Positions 1 through 8,310 of a stretch of DNA of 23,230 nt are shown here, in pieces; within the stretch, counting starts at the first letter, position 1, and every line of letters starts with the position of its first letter. The notes beneath the pieces were generated by a model, which was not told where the DNA came from, did not search any database, and saw only the letters and a list, made by a program, of their open reading frames with translations. Source of the stretch: a virus; the IMG/VR virus record IMGVR_UViG_3300047471_000334, positions 1-23,230 of that record; one strand, 5' to 3'. The translations under genes were made by a program, and so were the position numbers.

Positions 1-1005
1 CCGGTTCGCGTCGATCGCGGCCAGCCATTTGTCGATGCGCACCCAGTTGCCCGGCGCAAGCGTCTTACTGACCGCTTGGTTCAACTGCGGATCGAACTCG
101 GTGACTACAGTCGCCGGGCCGACAGTCGGCAGCACGTTCTCAAGGAACGGTTCGTTGCGGTTCGGCTGCGCCTGCGTCGGGCCGTAGTCGTCCGAGTAGC
201 TGAACAGGCATTCCAGCTCGCGCACATAGTTGACGGTGATCTTGCTCGGACGGATCTGCTTCCGATCCACGAAGGCGTCGCGCTCGCCGTCCCAAGTCGA
301 CTGGAACTGGTCGCGGTAGGCTTGCGCCGCTTGCAGGTCGCAGCCGTTGAAGATGACCGCAGTGCCATCGACGTCGATGTAGACTTCGCAGCCGGGGATG
401 TACGAGAGGATCCGCGCAAGCGCGACGTCGCCCTGGTCGCGCAGCGAGACGCCTTGCAGCGTGAGCTGACCGGTGCTCGCGCTGCTGCCCGCCGTCGGGA
501 AGCTTTCGATGCGGTAGCCACCGGTGCCGGGGTCTTCGAGAATCTTGAGGACTTCTTCGACGGCTTGCTGCGCGGACCAGCGCCCGCCGTCGTCGGTCAG
601 GCTGTAGGCGAGGTAGTCGAACGAGTCCGCGTTGACCTGCAGTTCGGGCAGCGCCGCGTGCGAGACGGTCTTCGTGCCGGTCTTGCGCGGCATGTTGAAG
701 TCTCGCGCAACCAAGTCGTAGGCCCACAGCCAACGCTTGTCGGCCACGACGAACGAGACGCGCGCCGGGGAGTCGCTCGGCGCCTCGTGCAGAATGTAGA
801 CCTTCTGCACCGTGGTCGTGGCCCCGCGGCTGTCGGTGAACGAGAGTTCGAGCGGCTTGCCCTTTTTCTGCTGCAGCCGCGACCAGTCGCGCCAGTTGAC
901 CGACATGACGGTCATGTACGGATGCACTCCGGTCACCAGCTTCCAGGTGATCGACTGGTTGCCGGCGAGGGCCACGCCGTCCAAGGTGACTTCGGCCTTG
1001 TCCAT
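1..1005 (-). CDS. Probable tail hub/baseplate-type structural protein (3' end cut by window)
   Basis: The reading frame opens with ATG at 1005, three bases after the TAG of the upstream gene (1009), and stays open to the window edge, giving 335 residues without the C-terminus. The N-terminus (MDKAEVTLDGVALAGNQ) is beta-rich. Around residues 180-222 there is a pattern in which a short helix (GDVALARILSYIPG) is followed by the strand EVYIDVDGTAVIF, reminiscent of hub proteins of the phage late-control D/Mu gp44 type. That similarity is by eye only. Its place as the last visible tail gene, after the candidate tape-measure genes, fits a hub or baseplate role. The Shine-Dalgarno signal is weak (GGGTAG overlapping the upstream stop), suggesting translational coupling. 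The gene is easy to miss because it has no stop inside the window and a long antisense frame (76-1695) lies over it. Confidence 0.75.
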   Translation of the reverse strand, partial: MDKAEVTLDGVALAGNQSITWKLVTGVHPYMTVMSVNWRDWSRLQQKKGKPLELSFTDSRGATTTVQKVYILHEAPSDSPARVSFVVADKRWLWAYDLVARDFNMPRKTGTKTVSHAALPELQVNADSFDYLAYSLTDDGGRWSAQQAVEEVLKILEDPGTGGYRIESFPTAGSSASTGQLTLQGVSLRDQGDVALARILSYIPGCEVYIDVDGTAVIFNGCDLQAAQAYRDQFQSTWDGERDAFVDRKQIRPSKITVNYVRELECLFSYSDDYGPTQAQPNRNEPFLENVLPTVGPATVVTEFDPQLNQAVSKTLAPGNWVRIDKWLAAIDANR

Positions 1006-1008
1006 CGG

Positions 1009-2484
1009 CTACCCGTTGGGTGTGGTCGGCCCGCGCTGGCGGCCACCGGAACCGGTCAAAGTGCGCTGCGGCGCGCGGTGGAACCGCTCGACGATCCGCT
1101 CGGTGAGTTCCGTGACTTGGAGCTGATCGGCGCCGCCGGGAAACCCGATGTACTTCGGCACCGCCTCGCTGCTTTGGTCGATCATGTTCCAGCCGGAGGC
1201 GTTGAGTTGCGTACCGGGGCGGTTGTCCGGGCCGGGCTCGTCGGTAATGGTGTCCTTGAACAGCCCGGCGTCATTGGCTTCCGGGTCTTGCGACATGCGC
1301 AGCTTCGGCGTCTCCAAGCCGACCACCACAACGCGGCGAGTGAAGACGCGCGTCAGGACCATCCAGCCGACGTCGGCGTAGGCGCTCAACTCGTCGGCTT
1401 GGTGCGTCGGCGTGTAGTTGATCGTGCGCGACTCGTTGTAGGCCGCCGAGTACGACACTTCGACGACGGGCTGCCCGCCGGTCGCTTGGTAGAGAAAAGT
1501 GAACGTCGCGGAAATCCGCTTCTGCGTCTCGTCGTACGCGGTGCGGAAATCTTCGATGCAGAAGACCTTCGGGGAGAAATCGTCCTTGAACAGCGAGATG
1601 ACCGTCGGCCGCACCTTGTTGATATAGGTGCCCTGCAGGTCGTCCGTGCGCGCGAAGTCGACCGCGCAATCGTAGGTACCGCTCACCCGGTATAGCTTGT
1701 CGAGGCTGCGCACACCGTCGCCGAGGAACGTCCCGACTTCGGTGTAGGTAATGCGGTGGTCGCGGATGTCGGGGTCATTGAGGCCGCCGATCTGCGTGTT
1801 CTGCGGCGCCAGCAGTTGCACGTACTGCCGCGTGAAGTTGCAGACGTGCGGGTAGGGCGTCAGGCTGCCGACGCCGCTGCGCTCGCGGTCCAGCGAGAAG
1901 TCCTCTTTGACCAGCTCGAAGGTTGCCGACGAGTCGATGAACGTCAGGTATGTCGCGACGTTCGCGTCCACGTTGTTGGTGAAGTTGGTCACCGCCTCGC
2001 CGCTCGCCGTGGCGGTGTAGGTACCGCGCACGGTGACGGTCGTCTGGTTGCTCGGCGAGTTGTCGGCCAGTAGTTCGATGTTGCGCAGGCCGTTGTCCGT
2101 CGAGTTATCCGCCGGCAGTTCGGCCTGGATCGTGATCGTGTAGAGCCGCGAAAAGGACTTGTCGCTGGCCGGGTCGCCGCTCTTGGTGCAGGTTGCGGTG
2201 ACGTGCAGCAAGTCCTGCCCGACGTGATAGGTTTGCGAGTTCTGGTTGAGGTTGATATCGAGCACATCGCCGCGAACCAAGCGGCGGCGGAAGGTCGACT
2301 CAAGGAACGTACTGCGCGATTCCAGCGTGGCGTGGTCCGGCGCGGTGATGACCGCCGCGAAGACCATGCGAAACGTCTCGTAGTTCTTTTCGAGGACGTA
2401 CGGGTTGTGCAGTTGGTAGTCGGTTGACGCGCCGCCGATCGTCACCCCGCCGTAGCTGATCGAGAAGATGTTGGCGGCAGACAT
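1009..2484 (-). CDS. Tail structural protein, distal-tail-like candidate (491 aa)
   Basis: The 491-residue protein starts at ATG 2484 with a good Shine-Dalgarno sequence (TAAGGTG, in which the TAA is the stop of the preceding gene; AAGG sits 6 nt from the ATG). The N-terminus (MSAANIFSISYGGVTIGG) and the following 150 residues are beta-rich and Asn/Thr-rich, with long stretches of alternating strands and no signal peptide or membrane segment. A region rich in charged residues with FLESTFRRRL (about residues 60-70) could be a helix packed on a sandwich, as in distal-tail or tube-like folds. The C-terminus (GSGGRQRGPTTPNG) looks disordered. I do not recognise a named family. The position after the candidate tape-measure pair and before a hub-like protein suggests a tail-tip component. 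Existence as a gene is near certain; the function is an inference. Confidence 0.85.
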   Translation of the reverse strand: MSAANIFSISYGGVTIGGASTDYQLHNPYVLEKNYETFRMVFAAVITAPDHATLESRSTFLESTFRRRLVRGDVLDINLNQNSQTYHVGQDLLHVTATCTKSGDPASDKSFSRLYTITIQAELPADNSTDNGLRNIELLADNSPSNQTTVTVRGTYTATASGEAVTNFTNNVDANVATYLTFIDSSATFELVKEDFSLDRERSGVGSLTPYPHVCNFTRQYVQLLAPQNTQIGGLNDPDIRDHRITYTEVGTFLGDGVRSLDKLYRVSGTYDCAVDFARTDDLQGTYINKVRPTVISLFKDDFSPKVFCIEDFRTAYDETQKRISATFTFLYQATGGQPVVEVSYSAAYNESRTINYTPTHQADELSAYADVGWMVLTRVFTRRVVVVGLETPKLRMSQDPEANDAGLFKDTITDEPGPDNRPGTQLNASGWNMIDQSSEAVPKYIGFPGGADQLQVTELTERIVERFHRAPQRTLTGSGGRQRGPTTPNG

Positions 2485-2492
2485 GGGGCACC

Positions 2493-3107
2493 TTACCGGT
2501 GGTTCTTGAACATGGTCTTGATCGTTTCGCCGAGATTGCGGAAACCGTCCGCGATCGAGCCTAGCACAAGCTGCATTTGATTCTGAACCTGCTCGCCCTT
2601 CAGATGGAACAGGTTGTCCTTGTCCATTTCGAACAACTGGATACCGCGTTCCTTCTGCGCGTTGCGGGCGAACTGCGCTTCGTAGTTGGCGCGTGCCTGG
2701 GGAGGAATCCCGTTGTTGCCGGCGAAGAAGGCGAACGTTTCTTCGACCGACTTGCGTGCTTGCTCCGACGCGCGAGCTTGCCCCGGCAGCGTGCCGAGGA
2801 TCATATTTTCAGCCTGCGCACCGTAGCGGCCCAGGCGTTCGCCGATGATGTCGCCGATGCCGCCAAGTGTCGGGCTGACCAACGGCGCGGCGATTGCGCT
2901 GGCACCGAGCAGCCCGGCGCCGAAGCCGAGCAGCTTGCCGAGGCCGAAGCCGCTGCCGCCACCCCCGCCACCGGCGGAAAGGCTGCCGGCTGCATTCGGA
3001 CCGCCGGTTGTGCCGCCACCGGCGCCGCTCCCAACGCCGAGAGAGTTCAGGGCCGCCTGCGCGTCCTTGGTGTCGAGCACGACCTTTATCTTGACTTCGT
3101 CGGCCAT
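2493..3107 (-). CDS. Small tape-measure-like tail protein, copy B (204 aa)
   Basis: ATG at 3107 lies two bases after the TAA (3110) of the preceding gene. The longer in-frame upstream extension to 3377 lies inside that gene and is a shadow. The 204-residue protein begins MADEVKIKVVLDTKDAQAAL, the kind of short beta start often seen in tape-measure proteins. A Gly-rich linker follows (about 24-58, with six consecutive glycines), then a hydrophobic stretch (59-88), then a charged helical half (95-204). It shares several patterns with the upstream neighbour: NMILG (101-105), GIPPQAR (133-139) and QKERGI (151-156), against QMILG, GFVPSDIR and VKEKGL there. It looks like a tandem paralogue. At about 200 residues it is far shorter than usual tape-measure proteins. 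Alternative: a tail-assembly or membrane-interacting protein. Confidence 0.85.
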   Translation of the reverse strand: MADEVKIKVVLDTKDAQAALNSLGVGSGAGGGTTGGPNAAGSLSAGGGGGGSGFGLGKLLGFGAGLLGASAIAAPLVSPTLGGIGDIIGERLGRYGAQAENMILGTLPGQARASEQARKSVEETFAFFAGNNGIPPQARANYEAQFARNAQKERGIQLFEMDKDNLFHLKGEQVQNQMQLVLGSIADGFRNLGETIKTMFKNHR

Positions 3108-3109
3108 CG

Positions 3110-3763
3110 TTACCCGGTGAATGCTATCGGGGCCAAGGCCAGCGCATCGACGAAACTCTGCAGCGCGGGCTTGATGGTGCCTTCCCAGGCGCCCGCGGTG
3201 CGCTCGACGAGCATGTCCACGAGAGTCGGCGTCGGGAACGCGGTGCGCAGCGCCGACAGACCCTTTTCCTTGACGAACTCTCGCTGGAAGTAGTCCAGGG
3301 CCACGTCGCGGATGTCGCTGGGCACGAACCCCTCCCGGCCTATGGCAATCATCGCGTCTTCGTGCGATTCGATCCACTCGCGTGTGCGGCGGTATGCGCG
3401 GGCCTTGTCGTCGCGATCGCCTAGAATCATCTGATTCAGTTCTTCGCCGGTGCCTGCGAGCGGTTTTCCGGTCACCAGTCGCGTTGACACGACGCCCACG
3501 GCTGCGATGGCGGCCATGGCCCCGGTCAACGGCGACGCAAAGAGTCCGCCGACGTCACTGAGCATGCCACCGATCGCGGGGCGCGCCAGTTGCCGGGCCA
3601 GCCTGGATAGCTGCGCGCGGCCATGGCTTTCCGTTCTCTCGTAGGCCGTACGCCGCTGTTCGACACCGCGCGCAGCCCTGCGCATGTCGACACCGCGCGG
3701 CAAGCTAGGCAGTTCGTCGACGTCGAAGACGACGCGAATCGTTGCGTCGTCCTGGTCGCTCAT
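3110..3763 (-). CDS. Small tape-measure-like tail protein, copy A (217 aa)
   Basis: The start codon at 3763 overlaps the TGA of the upstream gene as ATGA (3760-3763), so it is probably translated by coupling; no strong Shine-Dalgarno is seen. The N-terminus (ATIRVVFDVDELPSLPRG) is followed by an Arg-rich helix (about 28-60), a small-residue hydrophobic stretch (64-97, IGGMLSDVGGLFASPLTGAM onward) and a charged helical half. QMILG lies at 111-115, GFVPSDIR at 145-152 and VKEKGL at 164-169; all have counterparts in the next gene at similar spacing. The hydrophobic middle with charged helical flanks is typical of tape-measure proteins, but the length is not. I infer a duplicated or split small tape-measure-type protein. 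The gene call itself is strong. Confidence 0.85.
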   Translation of the reverse strand: MSDQDDATIRVVFDVDELPSLPRGVDMRRAARGVEQRRTAYERTESHGRAQLSRLARQLARPAIGGMLSDVGGLFASPLTGAMAAIAAVGVVSTRLVTGKPLAGTGEELNQMILGDRDDKARAYRRTREWIESHEDAMIAIGREGFVPSDIRDVALDYFQREFVKEKGLSALRTAFPTPTLVDMLVERTAGAWEGTIKPALQSFVDALALAPIAFTG

Positions 3764-4548
3764 GTGGTGAAGAAGCAGCCGACTACGTCCGGGTCGCTGC
3801 TTGCCTCTGCGGTTGCGCGGTCGCGCGGCGTGTAGTCGGCGACCACGGAGTAGGTGCGGCCGGGGAGCGGGCCGCCGCTCGGCACGCCGAAGTTAGAAGT
3901 GCCGGTGAAGGCCACACCTTCGAAGTCCGCCGCCGAAGCCGCCGGCGAAAGCCCGGTGACCCAGCCGATGCGGAACTGCAGGAAGTCGAAGCGTGCCGCG
4001 CACTGGTCGCCGAACCATGAGAAGGTGTCGCCGGTGAGCTGCATCAACTGCGGCGGCGTCTGGAACGGCTGCGACGTGCAGAGCGCGGTGACCGTGAACT
4101 GTTCGGCGACGATGTGCCGTCCGCGGGACGTGGTCGCCGGGGCCGTCGCGGCGGTGCCGGAGACGATCAACGGGGCGCCGTCGAATCCGGTGAGTCGCTG
4201 CACCGCGCTACGCACCCGCTCGGCGATCTCGGCGGAGCCGCGACCCTCGCTCTTGCCGTCGTCGGCCAGCGAGCCGCCGATTACCGCGTGCTCGCCGAGC
4301 GGATCGCCGGCCACGTTCACGACTGAGACAATGGTGAAGTCCTGCAGGATCAAGTCGGGGTCGTCGGGGTCCGGGCGCCCTTCGTTGATCGTCACCAGCG
4401 CGAAGGGGAAGCCGGCCGGCAAGGCGGACTCGTCGGGCTGCGTGCCTGCGTAGACGAAGACTTCGCTGCCGAAGACGACAGAGCCACCGGGCCAAGTGAC
4501 CTGCATCAACAGGTGCTTGAGCTGCTGCGCCATCTGCCAGGGGTTCAA
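3760..4548 (-). CDS. Probable tail completion/terminator protein (262 aa, TTG start)
   Basis: The frame starts with TTG at 4548, overlapping the preceding TGA as TTGA. The choice is supported by a strong GGGGAGG (4554-4560) 5 nt upstream; the first in-frame ATG (residue 6, 4533) would lie 20 nt from it. The N-terminal 160 residues contain an initial helix (MAQQLKHLLMQ), strands such as FPFALVTINEGRP (47-59), a long middle strand region (ILQDFTIVSVVNVAG) and a helix with AEIAERVRSAVQRL (106-119). That arrangement resembles tail terminator/minor tail U-type proteins. The C-terminal 90 residues are beta-rich and unusual for that group; a CFF near the end is notable. No family was recognised with certainty. 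Its place shortly after the G-like gene supports a neck or tail-completion role. Confidence 0.82.
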   Translation of the reverse strand: MNPWQMAQQLKHLLMQVTWPGGSVVFGSEVFVYAGTQPDESALPAGFPFALVTINEGRPDPDDPDLILQDFTIVSVVNVAGDPLGEHAVIGGSLADDGKSEGRGSAEIAERVRSAVQRLTGFDGAPLIVSGTAATAPATTSRGRHIVAEQFTVTALCTSQPFQTPPQLMQLTGDTFSWFGDQCAARFDFLQFRIGWVTGLSPAASAADFEGVAFTGTSNFGVPSGGPLPGRTYSVVADYTPRDRATAEASSDPDVVGCFFTT

Positions 4549-4919
4549 GGGATCCTCCCCGGCTTCTTGCTGAGCGCGCCGGCCATGGTCGGCTTCGTGG
4601 CCGCGCGCTGCGGCTTCTCTGCTGCGAGCTTCGCCAGCAGGCCGGAAGCGATGGCGCCGGCCAGCTCCGCATCGGCCGCGTCGTCACCTGCCAGTGCCGC
4701 GGCGCCGACCTGAGCCGCTTCCGGGTTCCGCAAGACGTGGCCGAGCGCAACCATGGAGTCGATGCGGAAGGCGTCGCCGATCTCGGCGAGCCGTTCGCGT
4801 TCGGCGTAGGACATGGCGAAGAACGGCCGCCACGGCGGCCGGTGCGCCCGCAGCCACTGCGAAAAGGAATTGGTGGTGACTTCGACTTCCACCACTGCGG
4901 GCTTGCGGAAAGGCCACAT
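4545..4919 (-). CDS. Small conserved-looking phage protein between neck and tail genes (124 aa)
   Basis: ATG at 4919 shares a base with the upstream stop (TGATG, 4917-4921), so translation is probably coupled. The same frame stays open to 5258, but that part is a shadow of the upstream gene. The protein starts MWPFRKPAVVEVEVTTNSFS, then has a Trp/Pro-rich patch (WLRAHRPPWRPFF), a helical acidic-basic segment (YAERERLAEIGDAFRI) and an Ala-rich, probably disordered tail ending KKPGRIP. There is no signal peptide, membrane segment or recognisable catalytic motif. The size and location before the tape-measure candidates would suit a tail assembly chaperone, but I saw no second frame product that would indicate the usual programmed frameshift. 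Function unassigned. Confidence 0.75.
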   Translation of the reverse strand: MWPFRKPAVVEVEVTTNSFSQWLRAHRPPWRPFFAMSYAERERLAEIGDAFRIDSMVALGHVLRNPEAAQVGAAALAGDDAADAELAGAIASGLLAKLAAEKPQRAATKPTMAGALSKKPGRIP

Positions 4920-5473
4920 CAGAGGGTCAGGTCGGCAAGCCGACCCAGCTTGAGGATGCGCGACTGCGTGTCGCGGAGACATTGGATGGCGACCGGCAAG
5001 CCCAGCTCGTCGCCGCGCTGGAAGGCCAGCTCGACGTTCTCCGCCCAGTCGGCGATGCCGGCATAGAGCAGCAGTGCCGGGTGGTCGATTGGGTTGTCGG
5101 GTACGTAGAGCAGCACCTTGCGCCGAGTGTACCCGGAATAGCCTGGACCCTGACCGGCGGGTACGTCGAGCATGGCGTGCCCTGAAACCGCACCCTTCGA
5201 GTAGTTGAAGGGAAAGAGCTGCTGCACCGCATCGTCGTCGAAGCCGCGAAGGATGCACCCGGCGACGTAGTGCTGGTCGTCTTCGAGCACGTCAGTCGCT
5301 TCGCCGAGCCCTTCGGCGTAGACGCGGAAGCGGGTGCTGAGCGACTTCAAGACCATATTCCGCGACTTGCCGAGCGGGATGCCGCCGTACGGGAAGGCGG
5401 CACCGAGGTCGGTGGGCGAGCAGACCAGCCGGCCCGGCGCGCGGATGATGCGGTTAACGTTGCCGGCGCTCAT
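4919..5473 (-). CDS. Tail structural protein, possible tube-type (184 aa)
   Basis: ATG at 5473 overlaps the TGA of the G-like gene (ATGA, 5470-5473) and has a good GGAG 5 nt upstream (5479-5482). The frame continues upstream to 6133, but that is a shadow of neighbouring genes. The protein begins MSAGNVNRIIRAPGRLVCSP. Its second half carries regular patterns: YSKGAVSGHAML, a Gly-rich turn (GQGPGYSGYTRRKVLLY), DNPIDHPALLLY, and the ending SRILKLGRLADLTL. The alternation of strands and turns, the lack of hydrophobic membrane segments and the place after the G-like gene suggest a virion component such as a tail tube or neck protein. I cannot place it in a named family from sequence alone. Confidence 0.82.
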   Translation of the reverse strand: MSAGNVNRIIRAPGRLVCSPTDLGAAFPYGGIPLGKSRNMVLKSLSTRFRVYAEGLGEATDVLEDDQHYVAGCILRGFDDDAVQQLFPFNYSKGAVSGHAMLDVPAGQGPGYSGYTRRKVLLYVPDNPIDHPALLLYAGIADWAENVELAFQRGDELGLPVAIQCLRDTQSRILKLGRLADLTL

Positions 5474-6057
5474 TTGATCTCCGCGACTTCGATGCCGACG
5501 GTGTAGCGGATCGCCTTGCGGGTGTCCTCGGTGATGCCGAGGAACGGCCGCGCCGGCACGTCGTGGGTCAGCGTCTTGTTCAGGAAGCGGCGGTTCAGCA
5601 ACCAACCAAGTTGGCGCTTCAGCAGCGGCGACTGTCGGCTGAGCCACTGCCACAACGCCGAGCGCACGGCCGGCGTGATCTTCGCACTCTCGACTTTGCC
5701 GCCCTTCTGGTGCACCGCGGCATACTCGACGTTCGTGCCGACTTCGACCGCCGTGCGGCCGAGCACCCGGAAGGCGATCGACTGCGCAAGGCGCCCGGTG
5801 TCGCGCAGCGCCGGTCGCGGCTCGAAGCGGCGGGCTGGGGGAGCTGCCTTGCCCGCGGCGAAGTCGGCCAGGATGCCGAAGACGTTCGGCACCGCGCGCG
5901 CCGGCCAGGGCTTGCCGCCGAAGGCTTGCTCTTTGAAGGCGCGCTGGCTCTCGGCGACGATCAGGACGCCGATCTGCTTCAGCGCGCGTTCCGGGGCTTC
6001 CAGTGCCTGGGCGATCCGCGTGAGCTTCGCGCCGCGATCGAAGACGATGCGGACCAC
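5470..6057 (-). CDS. Mu G-like virion morphogenesis / tail completion protein (195 aa, GTG start)
   Basis: This matches the phage virion morphogenesis family (Mu gpG, S-type tail completion) in order and motif. A helix with RALKQIGVLIVAESQRAF (about 24-41) is followed by GGKPWPAR (47-54), then PALRDTGRLAQSI (82-94), EVGTNVEYAAVHQKGG (105-120) and a C-terminal PARPFLGITEDTRKAI (168-183). Family members complete the head-tail joint. The GTG start at 6057 lies three bases after the upstream TGA, with GGAGAG 7 nt upstream (6065-6070). A basic insert (about 121-165, with RRFLNKTL) separates the two conserved halves. In Mu the G gene follows F directly; here it lies well downstream of the major capsid gene, at the start of the tail block. 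Confidence 0.9.
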   Translation of the reverse strand: MVRIVFDRGAKLTRIAQALEAPERALKQIGVLIVAESQRAFKEQAFGGKPWPARAVPNVFGILADFAAGKAAPPARRFEPRPALRDTGRLAQSIAFRVLGRTAVEVGTNVEYAAVHQKGGKVESAKITPAVRSALWQWLSRQSPLLKRQLGWLLNRRFLNKTLTHDVPARPFLGITEDTRKAIRYTVGIEVAEIK

Positions 6058-6060
6058 GGG

Positions 6061-8310
6061 TCAGCTCTCCACATCGTCGAAAGGCACCACCATCGGTGGG
6101 AAGTTGACCGGCAGGCTGCCCGGGTCGGACCACGGCAGAATCGGTCCGCCTTGCAGCGTGCCTTCGCGCTTGCTCTTGGTGTTGCCGCTGATGGCCGGCA
6201 CGCCATGCGCGCGCGGACCGGTCTTGCGGACCTTGCCGATCAGACCATCGTCACCGAAGACGGTCTCCCACTTGACCTGTTCGATCTGCGTCGCGGAGCC
6301 GCCGCGACGCCACAGCACGGCGATGACTGCCTGCGTGCCGACCGCGACGTGCGTCGTGCTGAGGATGTCGAATGGGGTTTGCGCGTGGATCTCCCATAGG
6401 TCGATGACGTGCTGAGCGGCAGACGTGCCCGCGTCGTCGTTGATGGACGTTTCGCTGCGCGCCGTGATGTTCGTCAGGGTGACGAGCCCGGCGGCGCTGT
6501 AGGCGTCTCGCGTCGCTTGCCACAGCAGCGCGGCGTCCGTCAGCGCGACGCCGACAAGCTGCCCGTCAAGCCGGATGTTGTAGGGGAACGAGTTCTGGTC
6601 GACGTAGGTCGACCAGTTGTTCGGCGTGAGCTGGACGCCGCCGATCGTGATATTGGTAAACGTCAGATCGTGCGGCGTGTTCGTCGAGTCGAGGCCGATG
6701 ATGCTCGACCGCTTGCCCTGCGTGCCGGTGACGCTCAGCGACAGGAAATTGAGATTCAGCGCTTGCCCCTTGCTAGAACCTGCGCCGCCGGACCCCGGCG
6801 GGGAGTTCGGCCACGGGTATGCGCCGTTTCGGATCTCGAACAGCTCGCAGAGAATGTTGCCTTCGACGATGAGATTCGTGACGGCGCGGTTCGCGACGGT
6901 CCACGTTTCCTGACCGACATCGCCGGCCAGTAGCACGCCGATGATCGGGCACGTCGCGATCGGGTTGGCCCACGATGACTGGTCCTTGAGCGAGATGGAA
7001 GCCGCCCAACAGGCATCGTAGACGTGGAAGGCGCCGGCAGGGAACGGTGGCGTTTGGTTCGGCCGGTAGCTGAGCCGGAAGACGCTCTGCACGAGGTGCA
7101 GGAAGGCGACGTTCGCGACCGAAATCGAGCCGCCGTTGAATTGAGTCTGGCAGTGATCGTCCGCGTTGACGCTCAGGCATCGTTGCCACACCGCGTTGCC
7201 GGTGTGGTAGTCGAGCGAAAGTCCGACGCCGCCCATGCCGCCGAACCAGTCAGACAGCAGCATCGCATCGGTTAGTGTGCTGTCGCCGGCCTGGATGAAG
7301 TAGTAGCACGGGTCGACGATCGTCAGCCCGGACACGCTGTTGCTGAACGTCTGGCCTTCCGTCGGGGGCCCGCCCGGCGCCGCGCCGAGGATCATCGAGT
7401 AGAGGATGCCTTGCGAGAACGGCAGCCCTTGCGTCACCGAGGCGCCGCCGCCGACGCCTTGGCCCGACAGGTTGCCGTAGCCCACGCCTACCGACCACCC
7501 GGACTTGCTGCGGCCGTCGAAAGTGCCGATCGTGTAGCAGCCCGGCGAGAAGAAGGCCGTGACGTTGTTGCCGAGCGTGAAACGCTTGTTCGCGCCGGGG
7601 ATGTTCTGCACGCCCGGCTGAAAAACGAGCGTCGAGCCGTCGGCGACCGACGATTGCGTGCCATCGAAGGTGATCGCGCCGCCGGCGGGTGCAATGCCGG
7701 AAGGCCCGACCGCAAGGTTGATCCGGTTCTTCCAGTCGCCGTTGATGACGACGATGGCCTGGGCAAAGACCGGCATGAGAATCAGGAAGTTCGTGCCGTT
7801 GATCGCCGCGACGAGATTCAGGGATGCCGGGAAGACCTGGAAGCTGGTGACCGGACCGCTGAGCAGGTGCACATTGAAGATGACCGACGAGTCGGCGCCG
7901 ACCTTGCACCAGTTCTCCGTCACCACGTCGCCCGGGTTCCACTTCTGCGTCTTGATCTGCGAAGTCTGCGAGCGAGCAAAGACCACGGCCGCGTTCGCGC
8001 CGCCGCCGATGTCGCCCGTCAGGGTGTAGCTGGTGCTGGTCTGCGCCGTCGGCCGCACAACGAAGGTGTCACCGGGTGTCGGCGAAGCGGGGAAGCCGCC
8101 GCCGACCATTGTCGCAGTCGTCAGGGTGTTCGACGAAACGACGGCCGACTGGTTGCGCAGTGCGACCGTAGCCGTGCCGGCGTCGAAGGTGATCGTCGCG
8201 CCCTGCCAGCAGTTCGGGGAGCTGCCGACGGTCGTCTGCAGCAGCGTTGCCGTGCTGACGCCACCGGCGATGAGGCCGGCTTGCCCGTTCCATGCTTCGA
8301 GAACGGCCAT
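6061..8310 (-). CDS. Beta-helix (GH49/dextranase-like) protein with C-terminal neck-like domain (749 aa)
   Basis: ATG at 8310, three bases after the upstream stop; no clear Shine-Dalgarno, so probably coupled. Residues 15-88 form a small beta module (ITFDAGTATVALRN at 40-53) that recurs in the large fibre gene. Residues about 120-585 look like a right-handed beta-helix of the GH49 dextranase/isopullulanase type: AFFSPGCYTIGTFDG (252-266), VWQRCLSVNADDH (374-386) with paired Asp384/Asp385, then a VFRLSYRP strand (410-417) and repeated strand turns. GH49 enzymes use three Asp; I can place the DD pair but not convincingly the third, so activity is uncertain. Residues about 588-749 differ: helical start (TDAALLWQATRDAY), THVAVGTQAVIAVLWRRGG (653-671), VFGDDGLIGKVRKTGPRA (684-701), and a Pro-rich end. 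This part sits where Mu has gp36-type neck genes and may be a fused connector. No in-frame start codon lies at the junction. Confidence 0.8.
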   Translation of the reverse strand: MAVLEAWNGQAGLIAGGVSTATLLQTTVGSSPNCWQGATITFDAGTATVALRNQSAVVSSNTLTTATMVGGGFPASPTPGDTFVVRPTAQTSTSYTLTGDIGGGANAAVVFARSQTSQIKTQKWNPGDVVTENWCKVGADSSVIFNVHLLSGPVTSFQVFPASLNLVAAINGTNFLILMPVFAQAIVVINGDWKNRINLAVGPSGIAPAGGAITFDGTQSSVADGSTLVFQPGVQNIPGANKRFTLGNNVTAFFSPGCYTIGTFDGRSKSGWSVGVGYGNLSGQGVGGGASVTQGLPFSQGILYSMILGAAPGGPPTEGQTFSNSVSGLTIVDPCYYFIQAGDSTLTDAMLLSDWFGGMGGVGLSLDYHTGNAVWQRCLSVNADDHCQTQFNGGSISVANVAFLHLVQSVFRLSYRPNQTPPFPAGAFHVYDACWAASISLKDQSSWANPIATCPIIGVLLAGDVGQETWTVANRAVTNLIVEGNILCELFEIRNGAYPWPNSPPGSGGAGSSKGQALNLNFLSLSVTGTQGKRSSIIGLDSTNTPHDLTFTNITIGGVQLTPNNWSTYVDQNSFPYNIRLDGQLVGVALTDAALLWQATRDAYSAAGLVTLTNITARSETSINDDAGTSAAQHVIDLWEIHAQTPFDILSTTHVAVGTQAVIAVLWRRGGSATQIEQVKWETVFGDDGLIGKVRKTGPRAHGVPAISGNTKSKREGTLQGGPILPWSDPGSLPVNFPPMVVPFDDVES

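Noticed and set aside
76-1695. 539-residue plus-strand frame
   Set aside because: Antisense shadow of the hub-like and 491-residue genes; Arg/Val/Asp-rich low-information product typical of GC-rich antisense frames.
4545-4919. Tail chaperone with programmed frameshift
   Set aside because: Position would suit it, but I found no overlapping second frame with coding character or a convincing slippery site.
4919-6133. 404-residue minus-strand frame
   Set aside because: Only its last 184 codons (from 5473) are coding-like; the rest is a shadow of the G-like gene in another frame.
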